Part shown: positions 7,885 through 15,567 of the stretch, one piece after another
How the letters are laid out: each line of letters begins with the position of its first letter
Position numbering within the stretch: the first letter of the stretch is position 1
Origin: JAUIAI01 sp049680625
GTDB lineage: Bacteria > Pseudomonadota > Gammaproteobacteria > Burkholderiales > Burkholderiaceae_E
Assembly (NCBI GenBank): GCA_049680625.1
Contig: JBAUID010000109.1
Location: 1-26,366 of the forward strand
Direction of reading: 5' to 3'
DNA length: 26,366 nucleotides
Position numbers and translations under genes: made by a program
Notes under the pieces: model-generated
What the model saw: only the letters and a program-made list of their open reading frames with translations
What the model was told of the DNA's origin: nothing
Databases searched by the model: none

Positions 7885-8979
7885 ATGGCTGTAATTGAAG
7901 TCAACAATGAGCAATATCCGATCCGCCCGGCCCTGATTGCTGCGATCGACGATGCCTGGGCACGCCTGACCAGGCCGGGAACCTGGTGGAACGGCGCCCA
8001 GCGCCGGGCAATTGCCGCCGAGGCACGCAGCGCGCCAGGGTGTCGGCTGTGCCAGCAGCGTAAGTCTGCTTTGTCACCGTACACGGTCGACGGATCACAC
8101 GATCACGTTCAAACTTTGCCAGACGACGTGATCGAAGCTATTCACCGGTTACGCACCGACGCGGGCAGAATTACTGAAGCTTGGGTGCAGCAAGTGACCA
8201 GCGAAGAGCTGACCGAAGAAGCCTATGTAGAAATTGTCGGTATTGTCGCCCTGGTCACGGCGCTCGACACCTTTGACTACGCGATTGGTCGCGAATCACA
8301 ACCACTGCCACCAGCACATCAAGGTGAGCCCAGCCGACACCGGCCACCGGGTGCCACGCGAGACCTGGCCTGGGTTAGTACACTGGACCCGGAGTTAGCC
8401 GAAGCTGACGATCCGAATCCTTACCCGGTTCACGGAGTTGCCAATATTTATCGTGGCTTAAGCCTGGTGCCTCAAGAAGTCTTTAACTTCTTTGACCTTG
8501 ATGTTGAGTTGTACCTAAAAAATGACCAGATCCCCGATTACGACAACGAACACCGGGCAATCAATCGCGCCCAGATCGAACTGATCGCAGGTCGGGCTTC
8601 AGCGATCAATAATTGTCTGTATTGAACGACCAGCCATGCGGCAATGCTCCGTGAGAGCGGCAACAGAACTGGTAACACGTTTGACCTGTCAGCAATAGTT
8701 GATGAACAGCCAAACGCCGGCGGAGTACCGTCGGGTGACACCCTGGTTGATTTCGTCAACACTATATTGCAAGGCAACGCCGACGATGCGCCTGCTGCGC
8801 GTAAAGCGGTACGCACCGCATTGGGGGACGCCGCCTTTGTGGATGTATGTGCAACCGTTGCATCTTTTAACTCGGTGGTGAAAATTGCTGACGGCTGCGG
8901 CATTCCACTCGAGCCGCTGAAAGAGACGCGCACTACAGACATTCGGCAGGCACTCGGTATCGATAAATTCCGCCCATAA
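7885..8979 (+). CDS. AhpD/carboxymuconolactone-decarboxylase-like protein, candidate selenoprotein (Sec247 encoded by TGA at 8623)
   Basis: Read through the in-frame TGA at 8623-8625, this is one 364-residue protein ending at TAA 8977-8979. The start ATG 7885 has a strong GGAGGG site at 7873-7878. Around the TGA the sequence is NNCLY-U-TTSHAAMLR. Compared with the AhpD alkylhydroperoxidase motif E-x11-C-x2-C-x3-H, E232, C244, U247 and H251 match in exact spacing, with Sec at the position of the peroxidatic cysteine. After the TGA, 117 codons remain open and end with FNSVVKIADGCGIPLEPL, typical of the C-terminal helix of this fold. The N-terminal half (about residues 15-150) looks like a second, divergent copy of the fold with C53-R-L-C56 but no following His. 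A SECIS-like hairpin follows the TGA. Likely a cytosolic thiol/selenol peroxidase or redox enzyme; substrate unknown. Alternative: a nonsense mutation in a Cys-containing gene. The selenoprotein reading is favoured because TGA replaces exactly the reactive residue. Confidence 0.85.
8626..8673 (+). promoter_or_regulatory. Candidate bacterial SECIS element immediately after the in-frame TGA
   Basis: Downstream of the TGA, GCTC (8646-8649) pairs with GAGC (8655-8658) around the five-base loop CGTGA. U8645 can wobble-pair with G8659, and after an AA bulge (8643-8644) GC at 8641-8642 pairs with GC at 8660-8661. An outer helix ACCAG (8629-8633) with CTGGT (8669-8673) closes the structure. The loop begins 24 nt after the TGA and has G at its second position, both within what is known for SelB-recognised bacterial SECIS hairpins. 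Folding was done by eye. Confidence 0.6.
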
Positions 8980-9009
8980 CCACAACTATCCAGATTTAAA
9001 ACCTGACAT

Positions 9010-9041
9010 CCCGGCCGGACCCTGCAAAGGGTCAGCCCGGG
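9010..9041. terminator. Hairpin between convergent genes, possible bidirectional terminator
   Basis: GACCCT (9018-9023) and AGGGTC (9028-9033) form a stem with a GCAA loop, enclosed by CCCGG (9010-9014) and CCGGG (9037-9041). It sits 30 bases after the selenoprotein stop and overlaps the stop codon of dctM from the other side. There is no T-run, so intrinsic termination is not assured. Confidence 0.35.
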
Positions 9042-10360
9042 AATAACAGGTTAGGTAACCACAGTGCGATCGGTGGAAACAACACAATAATAAACAACCC
9101 GGTAAGCTCTACAACGGTATAAGGCCCGACCGACATATAAATATCTTTCATCGTCACCTCGGGTGGCGCAACCGACCGTAAGTAAAACAAATTGAAACCA
9201 AACGGGGGTGTCATGTAGCTGATTTCCATCATGACAACAAACAAGATGCCGAACCAGACCTCATCAAACCCGTGCGCTTTCACCAAAGGCAAAAACACCG
9301 GCAAGGTAATTAACATTATGCCAACCGGGTCGAGCACCATGCCAAGCAGAAACAACACAATCATCATAAAGAGCATTGCGCCCCACTTGCCACCGGGAAT
9401 CATCTCGGTCAGGTCGGTAATGAAAGTTTCCGCCCCCATTGCGGTGTAAGCCATTGAATACGCATGGGCCGCAAAAACGATCCAGGCGATGATCGTAGTT
9501 AAGCGAAACGTGCGTCGGGCGGCCTCTGAAACCACAGCCCAACTTAAGCGTCGATTTACCGCACTGGCAAGCAAGGCCCCCAACACACCAACCGCGGCCG
9601 CCTCGGTCACGGTGGCTAAGCCGGCAAAAATTGCGCCGAGCACCATGATAATGATCAGAATTGGCAGGATTACGGCCTTCAGGGCGCCCAGCTTCTCCGG
9701 CCATGATGCGCGTTGGTCTTTTGGTAATGCAGGCCCGAGTTCGGGCTGCAACCAACAGCGAACGATGATGTAAATCGATACCAGTGCGAACAGCAGCAAG
9801 CCCGGGCCAACACCGGCCGCGAACAGTTTGCCGATCGACACCTCTGAAATCAGCGCGTACAAGACCATCAGGATGGATGGCGGTATCAGGATGCCCCAGC
9901 CACCACCCGCGTTGATTGCCCCGAGGGCAAGACGTTTGTCGTAACCGCGATCAAGCATTTGGGGCAATGCGATAGTCCCCATGGTCACAACGGCGGCACC
10001 GGAAATACCCGACATCGCCGCAAAAATAGTGCAAATTGCCACTGTTCCGAAGGCCAGGCCACCACGCACCCCACCCCACCACAAGTGCATCATCCGGTAT
10101 AAATCGTGAGCCACGCCGCTGCGCTCAAGAATCATTGCCATAAAGACATAGAGTGGAATCGCGATTAGCGATGACGTCTCCATTAAGTCCCACATCTTCG
10201 AGGCAATCAGGTAAAAGGCAATCGGGCCTTGTTCGAAGTACAGGAAAATGACTGACAAACCACCCAGTACAAACGCCAGCGGCACACCAAGCATGATGAA
10301 TGCGAAGAGCAGACCAAAAAACAGCAGGGTCAGAAATTCGATCGACAAGGACTCATACAT
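9032..10360 (-). CDS. dctM: TRAP transporter large membrane subunit (DctM family)
   Basis: A 442-residue, very hydrophobic 12-to-13-helix protein that forms the transport channel of a tripartite ATP-independent periplasmic transporter, driven by a sodium or proton gradient. DctM-type segments are visible: MLGVPLAFVLGG near the start, SSLIAIPLYVFMA, the glycine-rich GAINAGGGWGILIPPS, and VLDPVGIMLITLPVF near the end. The extended hydrophilic loop LQPELGPALPKDQRASWPEKLGAL is characteristic of the subgroup annotated as mannitol/chloroaromatic-compound TRAP transporters. AAGGAG precedes its ATG inside the dctQ coding sequence, and its ATG overlaps the dctQ stop by one base (TGATG), indicating translational coupling. 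Last gene of the dctP-dctQ-dctM operon. Confidence 0.95.
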   Translation of the reverse strand: MYESLSIEFLTLLFFGLLFAFIMLGVPLAFVLGGLSVIFLYFEQGPIAFYLIASKMWDLMETSSLIAIPLYVFMAMILERSGVAHDLYRMMHLWWGGVRGGLAFGTVAICTIFAAMSGISGAAVVTMGTIALPQMLDRGYDKRLALGAINAGGGWGILIPPSILMVLYALISEVSIGKLFAAGVGPGLLLFALVSIYIIVRCWLQPELGPALPKDQRASWPEKLGALKAVILPILIIIMVLGAIFAGLATVTEAAAVGVLGALLASAVNRRLSWAVVSEAARRTFRLTTIIAWIVFAAHAYSMAYTAMGAETFITDLTEMIPGGKWGAMLFMMIVLFLLGMVLDPVGIMLITLPVFLPLVKAHGFDEVWFGILFVVMMEISYMTPPFGFNLFYLRSVAPPEVTMKDIYMSVGPYTVVELTGLFIIVLFPPIALWLPNLLFPG

Positions 10361-10926
10361 CAGACTGACTCCTTCTCATTGGCATCGTCTTCGTTCAGTG
10401 GACCAAAGGCAGATTCATCCACTTCGATACCAAGCACAATCATGATGTCGGCAAACAGTTTGACAATGCCTTGCAACAACAAGAGTACTGCTGCCACCAC
10501 AATCATTGTCTTGGACGGCCAGATAGGCACTTGCCAGGTTGTTTCGTAACTGATTTCCAGCCGCGAGATACTGTCGGAAGCCATACTGATGCTTTCGACC
10601 AACAGCACACCAAGAAAAAAGAAGAATAAAACCGATGTGGCAATATCAACAATTGCCTTACCCCTGGGCGAGAAATTGCCGTAGAACAAATCTACATTGA
10701 CGTGGTCGCGACGCGCCAATACATAACCACCGCCAATAATGGCGTATACGCCAAAAATGAGTTTGGATATCTGGGACGACCATGACACCGGGCTTTGAGT
10801 GACGTAGCGCAAAATCACGTCGCTCAACAACAAGGCAAACAGGATCAGCACGACATAACTCATGTAGCGACCGATCCAGGCGTTAACCCCGGTAATAAAA
10901 CGCGCCAGCCTGGTAATTATTTTCAT
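10360..10926 (-). CDS. dctQ: TRAP transporter small membrane subunit (DctQ family)
   Basis: A 188-residue inner-membrane protein with four predicted helices: YMSYVVLILFALLLSDVIL near residue 20, a segment around IFGVYAIIGGGYVLA, VLFFFFLGVLLVESI and MIVVAAVLLLLQGIVKLFAD. Small DctQ subunits bind the large subunit and are required for uptake by the complex. The charged C-terminus (EDDANEKES) is cytoplasmic by expectation. It overlaps dctM by one base and follows dctP after a 149-base gap that holds inverted repeats. The partner genes make the assignment firm although the sequence family itself is weakly conserved. Confidence 0.92.
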   Translation of the reverse strand: MKIITRLARFITGVNAWIGRYMSYVVLILFALLLSDVILRYVTQSPVSWSSQISKLIFGVYAIIGGGYVLARRDHVNVDLFYGNFSPRGKAIVDIATSVLFFFFLGVLLVESISMASDSISRLEISYETTWQVPIWPSKTMIVVAAVLLLLQGIVKLFADIMIVLGIEVDESAFGPLNEDDANEKESV

Positions 10927-10963
10927 CCCTACTCCGCTGCCCCAGAAGCCTCTTGTGGCCCAC

Positions 10964-11061
10964 TATCGGGCGAGTCACAAGGGCCCGATACCATTTCGCT
11001 GGCATCGGGCTGTACTTGTAGTTTTTTATTAATAGTGACAATTGCCGGGCGGGCGCCCGCC
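10964..11061 (-). promoter_or_regulatory. Two inverted repeats between dctP and dctQ
   Basis: A perfect palindrome GGCGGGCGCCCGCC lies at 11048-11061, just after the dctP stop, and TATCGGGC (10964-10971) pairs with GCCCGATA (10983-10990) across an 11-base loop closer to dctQ. Neither is followed by a clear T-run on the transcribed strand. Such intergenic structures often stabilise the upstream message or attenuate the downstream genes, which fits the need for more binding protein than membrane subunits; that role is inferred. Confidence 0.45.
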
Positions 11062-11075
11062 AACCCCCGGCCAGG

Positions 11076-12116
11076 TTAAATGTAGCCGAGGTTTTTCATG
11101 AACTCATTGAGCATATCGGTTGCTTTTTCAGCATTACCGCCTTTTGCCCGCTCCGCTTTCAGAATGTCGGCTGAGGCTGCCGCGAATTTCTTAAGCACCG
11201 CATCGGGGAACTGCGCAACCTTGACTTTTTGCTCATTAATACCAAACGACAACGCGAGCTTTTCTTTGTACTGGTATTCGGTTGTTCGTTTCCAAAAGCG
11301 CATGTCGAGTAAGTCCATAAACGCTTTGCGCAGATCATCGGGTAGAGCATCCAACGCTTTCTGGTTCATGATCAAGGTATCCATGGCAAGCCCCATGGTC
11401 GGCTTCATATGGAACTTGGCCACTTCCCACAAACTCATCGACTTGGCACCCTGGGCCGCGCCCCAGTGGGCACCGTCAACAATGCCACTGGCCAGACTCT
11501 GATAAAGCTCGGGGCCGGCAATACTCTGAGTTGACGCGCCGGCGGCTTCCAGGAACTTCAGGTAGCTGCCCGATGAGCGCAGCTTGAGTTTTGTAAAGTC
11601 GGCTTCTGAAGCGATCTCTTTGGTAACAACCAATTCGGTGGGATAAACTTTCTCGGCGCGACTCACCACACCATGCTTGGCAAGATCCTCGTTGAACATG
11701 GCTTCGAAACCCATATTCTTCAGATAGTGCGCAAACTCCCATGGCTCACGTAAGGTACCGGGCACGCCAAGCGCAAGGCCGGCGGTTGATGCCTCGCCCA
11801 GAATGTACCCGGGGGAAATTGTGCCCATCTGCACAACGCCGCGGCGCACAATATTAAAAATTTCAGCACCTTTGGCGAACTCGCCAGCACCGTGCAGTTC
11901 GAGCTTGAACCGACCCTTGGTGTTTTCTTCCAACTCTTTGGCGATCACAGCGAGGCTGTCGCCATAAGAAGCTGACGCTTTTGGCCAGTGCGATTGCACT
12001 TTCCAGGTAACCGGCTTGTCAGCTGCACGCGCCGTACCAATAATTGCCGGCGCAGCAACCAGAGCAGCGCCACCCACGATCGCCCGACGTCGTGACGTGA
12101 TAGTTTTGGATTCCAT
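11076..12116 (-). CDS. dctP: TRAP transporter substrate-binding protein (DctP family)
   Basis: A 346-residue periplasmic solute receptor. The leader has a twin-arginine motif, SRRRAIVGG, then a hydrophobic AALVAAPAIIG and a probable cleavage after ARA, so it is probably exported by Tat, as is common for the mannitol/chloroaromatic TRAP receptor subgroup. The mature chain starts with WKVQSHWPKASASYGD and contains the typical receptor stretches GAGEFAKGAEIFNIVRRG and LASGIVDGAHWGAAQG. The strong ribosome site AAGGAGA (12124-12130 on the complement) confirms the start. It is first in the operon with dctQ and dctM. The ligand cannot be told from sequence; organic acids are usual for the family. 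It is divergent from the SDR remnant. Confidence 0.94.
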   Translation of the reverse strand: MESKTITSRRRAIVGGAALVAAPAIIGTARAADKPVTWKVQSHWPKASASYGDSLAVIAKELEENTKGRFKLELHGAGEFAKGAEIFNIVRRGVVQMGTISPGYILGEASTAGLALGVPGTLREPWEFAHYLKNMGFEAMFNEDLAKHGVVSRAEKVYPTELVVTKEIASEADFTKLKLRSSGSYLKFLEAAGASTQSIAGPELYQSLASGIVDGAHWGAAQGAKSMSLWEVAKFHMKPTMGLAMDTLIMNQKALDALPDDLRKAFMDLLDMRFWKRTTEYQYKEKLALSFGINEQKVKVAQFPDAVLKKFAAASADILKAERAKGGNAEKATDMLNEFMKNLGYI

Positions 12117-12305
12117 TTGCCTGTCTCCTTAAGCGTAGTTCGTTTTTTATTTCAATCATTCGAATAATCGAACGCACGCCGTCATATTGACCCAATGCCG
12201 CCAATAATGCTTGACGCGGTGCATCAAATGGGTCGCAGAGCCCATCGAGACAGCGAAATAATCCCGTCTGAGAATTTCAGCACGCTCTAACCGAGAATCA
12301 TCACT

Positions 12306-12600
12306 ATGAATAAGTAAATCCTGATTACCGGCGCCACTGACGGCATTGGTCTTGAAACGGCAAAGCTGCTGTTGTCTCTTGGTCACTACGTGTTGATTCA
12401 TGGCCGCAACCCCGAGAAGCGCAAGCAAACTACGAATACACTGCGAAGCGAATCGAAGGCCGGCAGTTGCGAAGGCTACCTGGCAGACCTGTCGCAAATT
12501 GAGCAGGTCGACACGCTGGCTCCTTTTCCTTATTACCTGACCCAGGAATTGTTACCGCTACTCGGTTCGGGCGGACGGGGCCAGGCGGCACCTAGCAGCC
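12306..12600 (+). pseudogene. Decayed short-chain dehydrogenase/reductase (SDR) fragment
   Basis: Translating from ATG 12306 gives MNK, a TAA at 12315-12317, then in the same frame ILITGATDGIGLETAKLLL, the Rossmann-fold cofactor motif TGxxxGIG at the N-terminus of an SDR. The chain continues with VLIHGRNPEKRKQ and YLADLSQIEQVDTLA, as in SDRs after the second beta strand. It then jumps directly to YLTQELLPLLGSGGR, a stretch normally far downstream near the catalytic serine strand. The NNAG motif, most of the middle and the whole YxxxK active-site region are missing. An early stop plus internal and C-terminal deletions make this a remnant rather than a gene. A frame beginning at 12372 is only its surviving open part. 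Confidence 0.8.
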
Positions 12601-12651
12601 GCTATCCAACGATTCGTTTGACTCCCGGCACTCGAGATTGGGCACGTCAGG

Positions 12652-14196
12652 TTAGCGCGCCCAAACCGTGATGTCGCGCGCGGCCCACTCCCCGCCCCAC
12701 CAATCGTCACCGCGAAAGTGTAGTGTAGAAACCCCCTCGGGTATCGGTGTCCAATACGACTTGAAGTGCTCGCGCGTCTGCCCGTGCAGGCTTTGCTGCA
12801 CTCGCGGACTCTGCCAGGTGACGCCATCGTCAACGCTGAATTCGAGATTGTCGCCAATGCCGGCAAACCGCAAGTAGGCATTGCCTGGGGTGGGACGTTT
12901 TAGCTGGGCTGTGTGTGGGGCAGTACTGCTCGAGATCAGTCGTCTGTCCGCATGGATCATCGTAAACGAAGTGGACGGGGTCAGGCTGATGTTGTCCCAG
13001 TGGTAGGTGTTTGGGCCGCAACCACCAGAGCCGCAGTCTTTGTCCGGCGTATAGCTGTGATGGCCTAACTGCACAATGGCTGCGTTCGTGCCGCGCAAAA
13101 CAGGCGGTACCGGGCCATCGTACCACCAGACGTTATAGTCTGGCAGGCCAAACTGCATTCGATCACCGGTGACTCTGAGGACGTGACGGGTGCGCTGCAT
13201 TTTTGATGGCGTGACATGATTGTTGCGCGCGATATAGCTACCTGGCAAGCGGCTGATCGCGCCACTTTCAATAGCGTCAACCGTCCAGAAGCCTTCATGC
13301 TGTTGCCGGATATGCAGGCTAATCAGCGGTTCACCCTGCACGTCGGGCAGCCAGTTGTCCAGGGTCAGCTGCAGATTCTTATCATACGGCGTGATCCACA
13401 GATCAATCCAGTCGCGTGCCGAGTTGGTCTGAAAAGTGGAAACATCAAAGCTCAGCTCGAAGTCCGCCTGAGTATTGAGTGTCTGGTTCGGGGTCAGGTA
13501 GATCATTGAATAGCCCCCGTACTGAGACTTACCGTACGTGGCCGTCATCACATGGTTATTGCATTGATATACCAGGTCTTGATAATTAGTGACTGTATGT
13601 GTGTCTCCGGCGGCGCCGCAGCTTTGGCCGTGATCAGCTTGCATCGGGGTCATTTGATGCAATTGATCGTTATCCCGGTTTTGGCGGGTTATGTCCCAAT
13701 TCATGCTGGTGAAAGGGGTTGCGATCTCAGGTGCACCGTCGAAAGTATCAATAAATTGAGTTGTTCCCGCCGGCGTTGATACCGACGATTCGTCGGGTGG
13801 TGGATTGGATTCGCCGCTATTGTCGCCATCACCGTCACCAGCAGATGGTTCTGATACGTTCTCCGTACTGGCATTGCCACCAGCTGCGTTCCCACTGCCG
13901 GTTCCCGGAGATGATGCGTTGCCGCCAGCATCGGTTATCAGCGGCGCCGACTCGAGACCGGTTGAATTCGTAGCAGCAACGGAGGAATGATCTGAGCACG
14001 CGCTGAATAAGCCCCCCAAAAAAACTGTCAGCAAAACCACCTGCGTGAAACGAAGCAATCGCCTGCGCAGATGACGGGACGGACCGTGCGCACCAAGCAA
14101 ACCGGGCAACACATAGAGACCGTGCCGGCGAAGACGGGATGTTGACAAAGCGGCGCGGGTTGGCAATACGTGGCGGCTTTCAGTACACATCAGCAT
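12652..14196 (-). CDS. Secreted lipoprotein with a C-terminal beta-rich domain, function unknown
   Basis: A 514-residue protein. Residues 1-50 are Arg- and Leu-rich, then VVLLTVFLGGLFSAC gives a hydrophobic segment ending in a lipobox-like FSAC with C67, so the mature protein is probably a lipoprotein. The unusually long pre-sequence suggests the true start may be internal; no Shine-Dalgarno is seen at ATG 14196. Residues about 75-145 form a Gly/Asn/Ser/Glu linker. The remaining 360 residues are rich in Trp, Tyr and Asp with alternating hydrophobics (for example DFELSFDVSTF and HWDNISLTPS), resembling a concanavalin-like or other carbohydrate-binding beta sandwich. A CGSGGCG pair and scattered cysteines could form disulfides. 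I do not recognise a catalytic motif. It is transcribed alone, convergent with the SDR remnant. Confidence 0.8.
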   Translation of the reverse strand: MLMCTESRHVLPTRAALSTSRLRRHGLYVLPGLLGAHGPSRHLRRRLLRFTQVVLLTVFLGGLFSACSDHSSVAATNSTGLESAPLITDAGGNASSPGTGSGNAAGGNASTENVSEPSAGDGDGDNSGESNPPPDESSVSTPAGTTQFIDTFDGAPEIATPFTSMNWDITRQNRDNDQLHQMTPMQADHGQSCGAAGDTHTVTNYQDLVYQCNNHVMTATYGKSQYGGYSMIYLTPNQTLNTQADFELSFDVSTFQTNSARDWIDLWITPYDKNLQLTLDNWLPDVQGEPLISLHIRQQHEGFWTVDAIESGAISRLPGSYIARNNHVTPSKMQRTRHVLRVTGDRMQFGLPDYNVWWYDGPVPPVLRGTNAAIVQLGHHSYTPDKDCGSGGCGPNTYHWDNISLTPSTSFTMIHADRRLISSSTAPHTAQLKRPTPGNAYLRFAGIGDNLEFSVDDGVTWQSPRVQQSLHGQTREHFKSYWTPIPEGVSTLHFRGDDWWGGEWAARDITVWAR

Positions 14197-14374
14197 AGTT
14201 GGCTCGTTTTAGAGATAGCGCAGAGCTGATGTTAAGGCGGGCGATGTAAGTATCGTGTATCTGTATTGTAAGCTGATCTTAACGGCCGTTTCTGGCCGAC
14301 GAACGGCGCCCCATTTTCGATGACAAAAACAACCGGGGGTGCCGAACGACAACCGTTTCTCAACTGCGTGCCAG

Positions 14375-15550
14375 TCAAGAATGATGTTGAGCCAGGATAT
14401 CGCGGGCAATTACCTCGCGCTGAATTTCGCTGGTCCCTTCAAAAATACGCATAACCCGCGCATCACGATACAAGCGCTCAATTTCGTATTCGCTCGAGTA
14501 ACCATTGCCGCCGTGCAGTTGAAGCATTTTGTCGACCACTGTCGTACAAACCTCGGAGGCCACCAGTTTAGCCATTGATGCTTCACCACGAATCTCAATA
14601 TTGTTATCAAGCAGGCTGGCGGCGCGCAACATGAGTAACCACGCCTGATCGAGAGCAGCCCGGCAGTCGGCGAGAACAAATCGCGTATTCTGGAAACCGG
14701 TGAGGGCTTGTCCAAAGGCCTGCCGTTGTGCAGCATAAGCCAGGCCGAGTTCGAAAGCGCGTTCGGCGATACCGATGCTTTGAGCGGCAATCGCAACCCG
14801 ACTGGGTGAAATCGCACCCAACGCAATCTGCAAACCCGCACCGACATCACCGATACGGTTGCCGTCAGGAATCCGACATTCAGTAAACTGCAATTCGGCA
14901 GTGCCGGATGATCGCAGACCCATCTTGTCCTCGATCCGCCCAATCGAAAACCCCGGGGTGTCGTTCGGGACAACAAAACAAGTTGTGGCCTTATCGGACG
15001 AATCGCCCGGGGTACGAGCGAAAACAACAAACAGGCGGGAATCAGAGGCGCCGGTGATCCATTGTTTAGAACCGTTGATTGTCCAGTTCCCGCCCGATCT
15101 GATGGCCTGAGTTCTGATCGCCGCAGCATCCGAGCCGGCATGCGATTCCGTCAGCGCAAAAGCGGCATGGCCGATACCCCCCTGAACGAGTGGCCTCAGA
15201 AATTTTTCATGTTGCGCTGGTGTCCCGTTCAGACTCAGAATTGCTGCCGCAAGATTGCTGGCCACCGTCACAACGGCAACAGACGGATCAAACCGAGACA
15301 AGGCCTCGATACACAACGCATACCCCTGGTTATCGACACCCGGTCCGCCAGCATCAGCAGGGGTTTTCATCGCCATAGCCCCCAATTGAGCAAGGGCATT
15401 AATTTGTTCTGTCGGGAACAGACCGGATTTGTCACGTAGCGCGCTACCCGGTGCGAGTTGCTCGCGGGCAAAGCGCGTCATCACGTCACGAATATCTTTA
15501 TTGTCAGCACTCAGCGAAAAACCGAAACGCTCGATATCTGACAGATTCAT
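14375..15550 (-). CDS. Acyl-CoA dehydrogenase
   Basis: A 391-residue FAD-dependent acyl-CoA dehydrogenase of the short/medium-chain type. Motifs in order: FALTESHAGSDAAAI (FAD and substrate contacts), INGSKQWITGA, GLRSSGTAELQF, the QAFGQALTGFQ stretch, LHGGNGYSSEYEIERLYRDA and the C-terminal IFEGTSEIQREVIARDIL, where E371 is at the catalytic base position. It follows the DapA-superfamily gene after only 17 bases on the same strand, so the two form a transcription unit. It belongs to a different subgroup from the dehydrogenase at 6597-7763 (GTSEIQR versus GPNEVHRM), suggesting distinct acyl-CoA substrates. The coupling with an aldolase-like enzyme hints at breakdown of a specific organic acid, but the substrate is not evident. 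Confidence 0.95.
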   Translation of the reverse strand: MNLSDIERFGFSLSADNKDIRDVMTRFAREQLAPGSALRDKSGLFPTEQINALAQLGAMAMKTPADAGGPGVDNQGYALCIEALSRFDPSVAVVTVASNLAAAILSLNGTPAQHEKFLRPLVQGGIGHAAFALTESHAGSDAAAIRTQAIRSGGNWTINGSKQWITGASDSRLFVVFARTPGDSSDKATTCFVVPNDTPGFSIGRIEDKMGLRSSGTAELQFTECRIPDGNRIGDVGAGLQIALGAISPSRVAIAAQSIGIAERAFELGLAYAAQRQAFGQALTGFQNTRFVLADCRAALDQAWLLMLRAASLLDNNIEIRGEASMAKLVASEVCTTVVDKMLQLHGGNGYSSEYEIERLYRDARVMRIFEGTSEIQREVIARDILAQHHS

Positions 15551-15567
15551 CGCTACGAAGGAATCCG

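Noticed and set aside
8644..8979. Independent 111-residue gene starting at ATG 8644
   Set aside because: It is in the same frame as the upstream gene, has no ribosome site, and begins inside the active-site helix of the AhpD-like domain; it is the part after the Sec codon.
12315..12317. In-frame stop of the SDR fragment as a recoding event like the TGA at 8623
   Set aside because: It is TAA, at codon four, and the rest of the gene has large deletions, so it is simple decay.
14197..14374. Possible terminator in the gap after the second acyl-CoA dehydrogenase
   Set aside because: Only a five-pair CGGCC/GGCCG stem with no T-run was found, too weak to call.
14410..15141. 243-residue complement frame inside the second acyl-CoA dehydrogenase
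   Set aside because: Shadow frame of a well-supported gene; Arg/Ser/Cys-rich with no domain.
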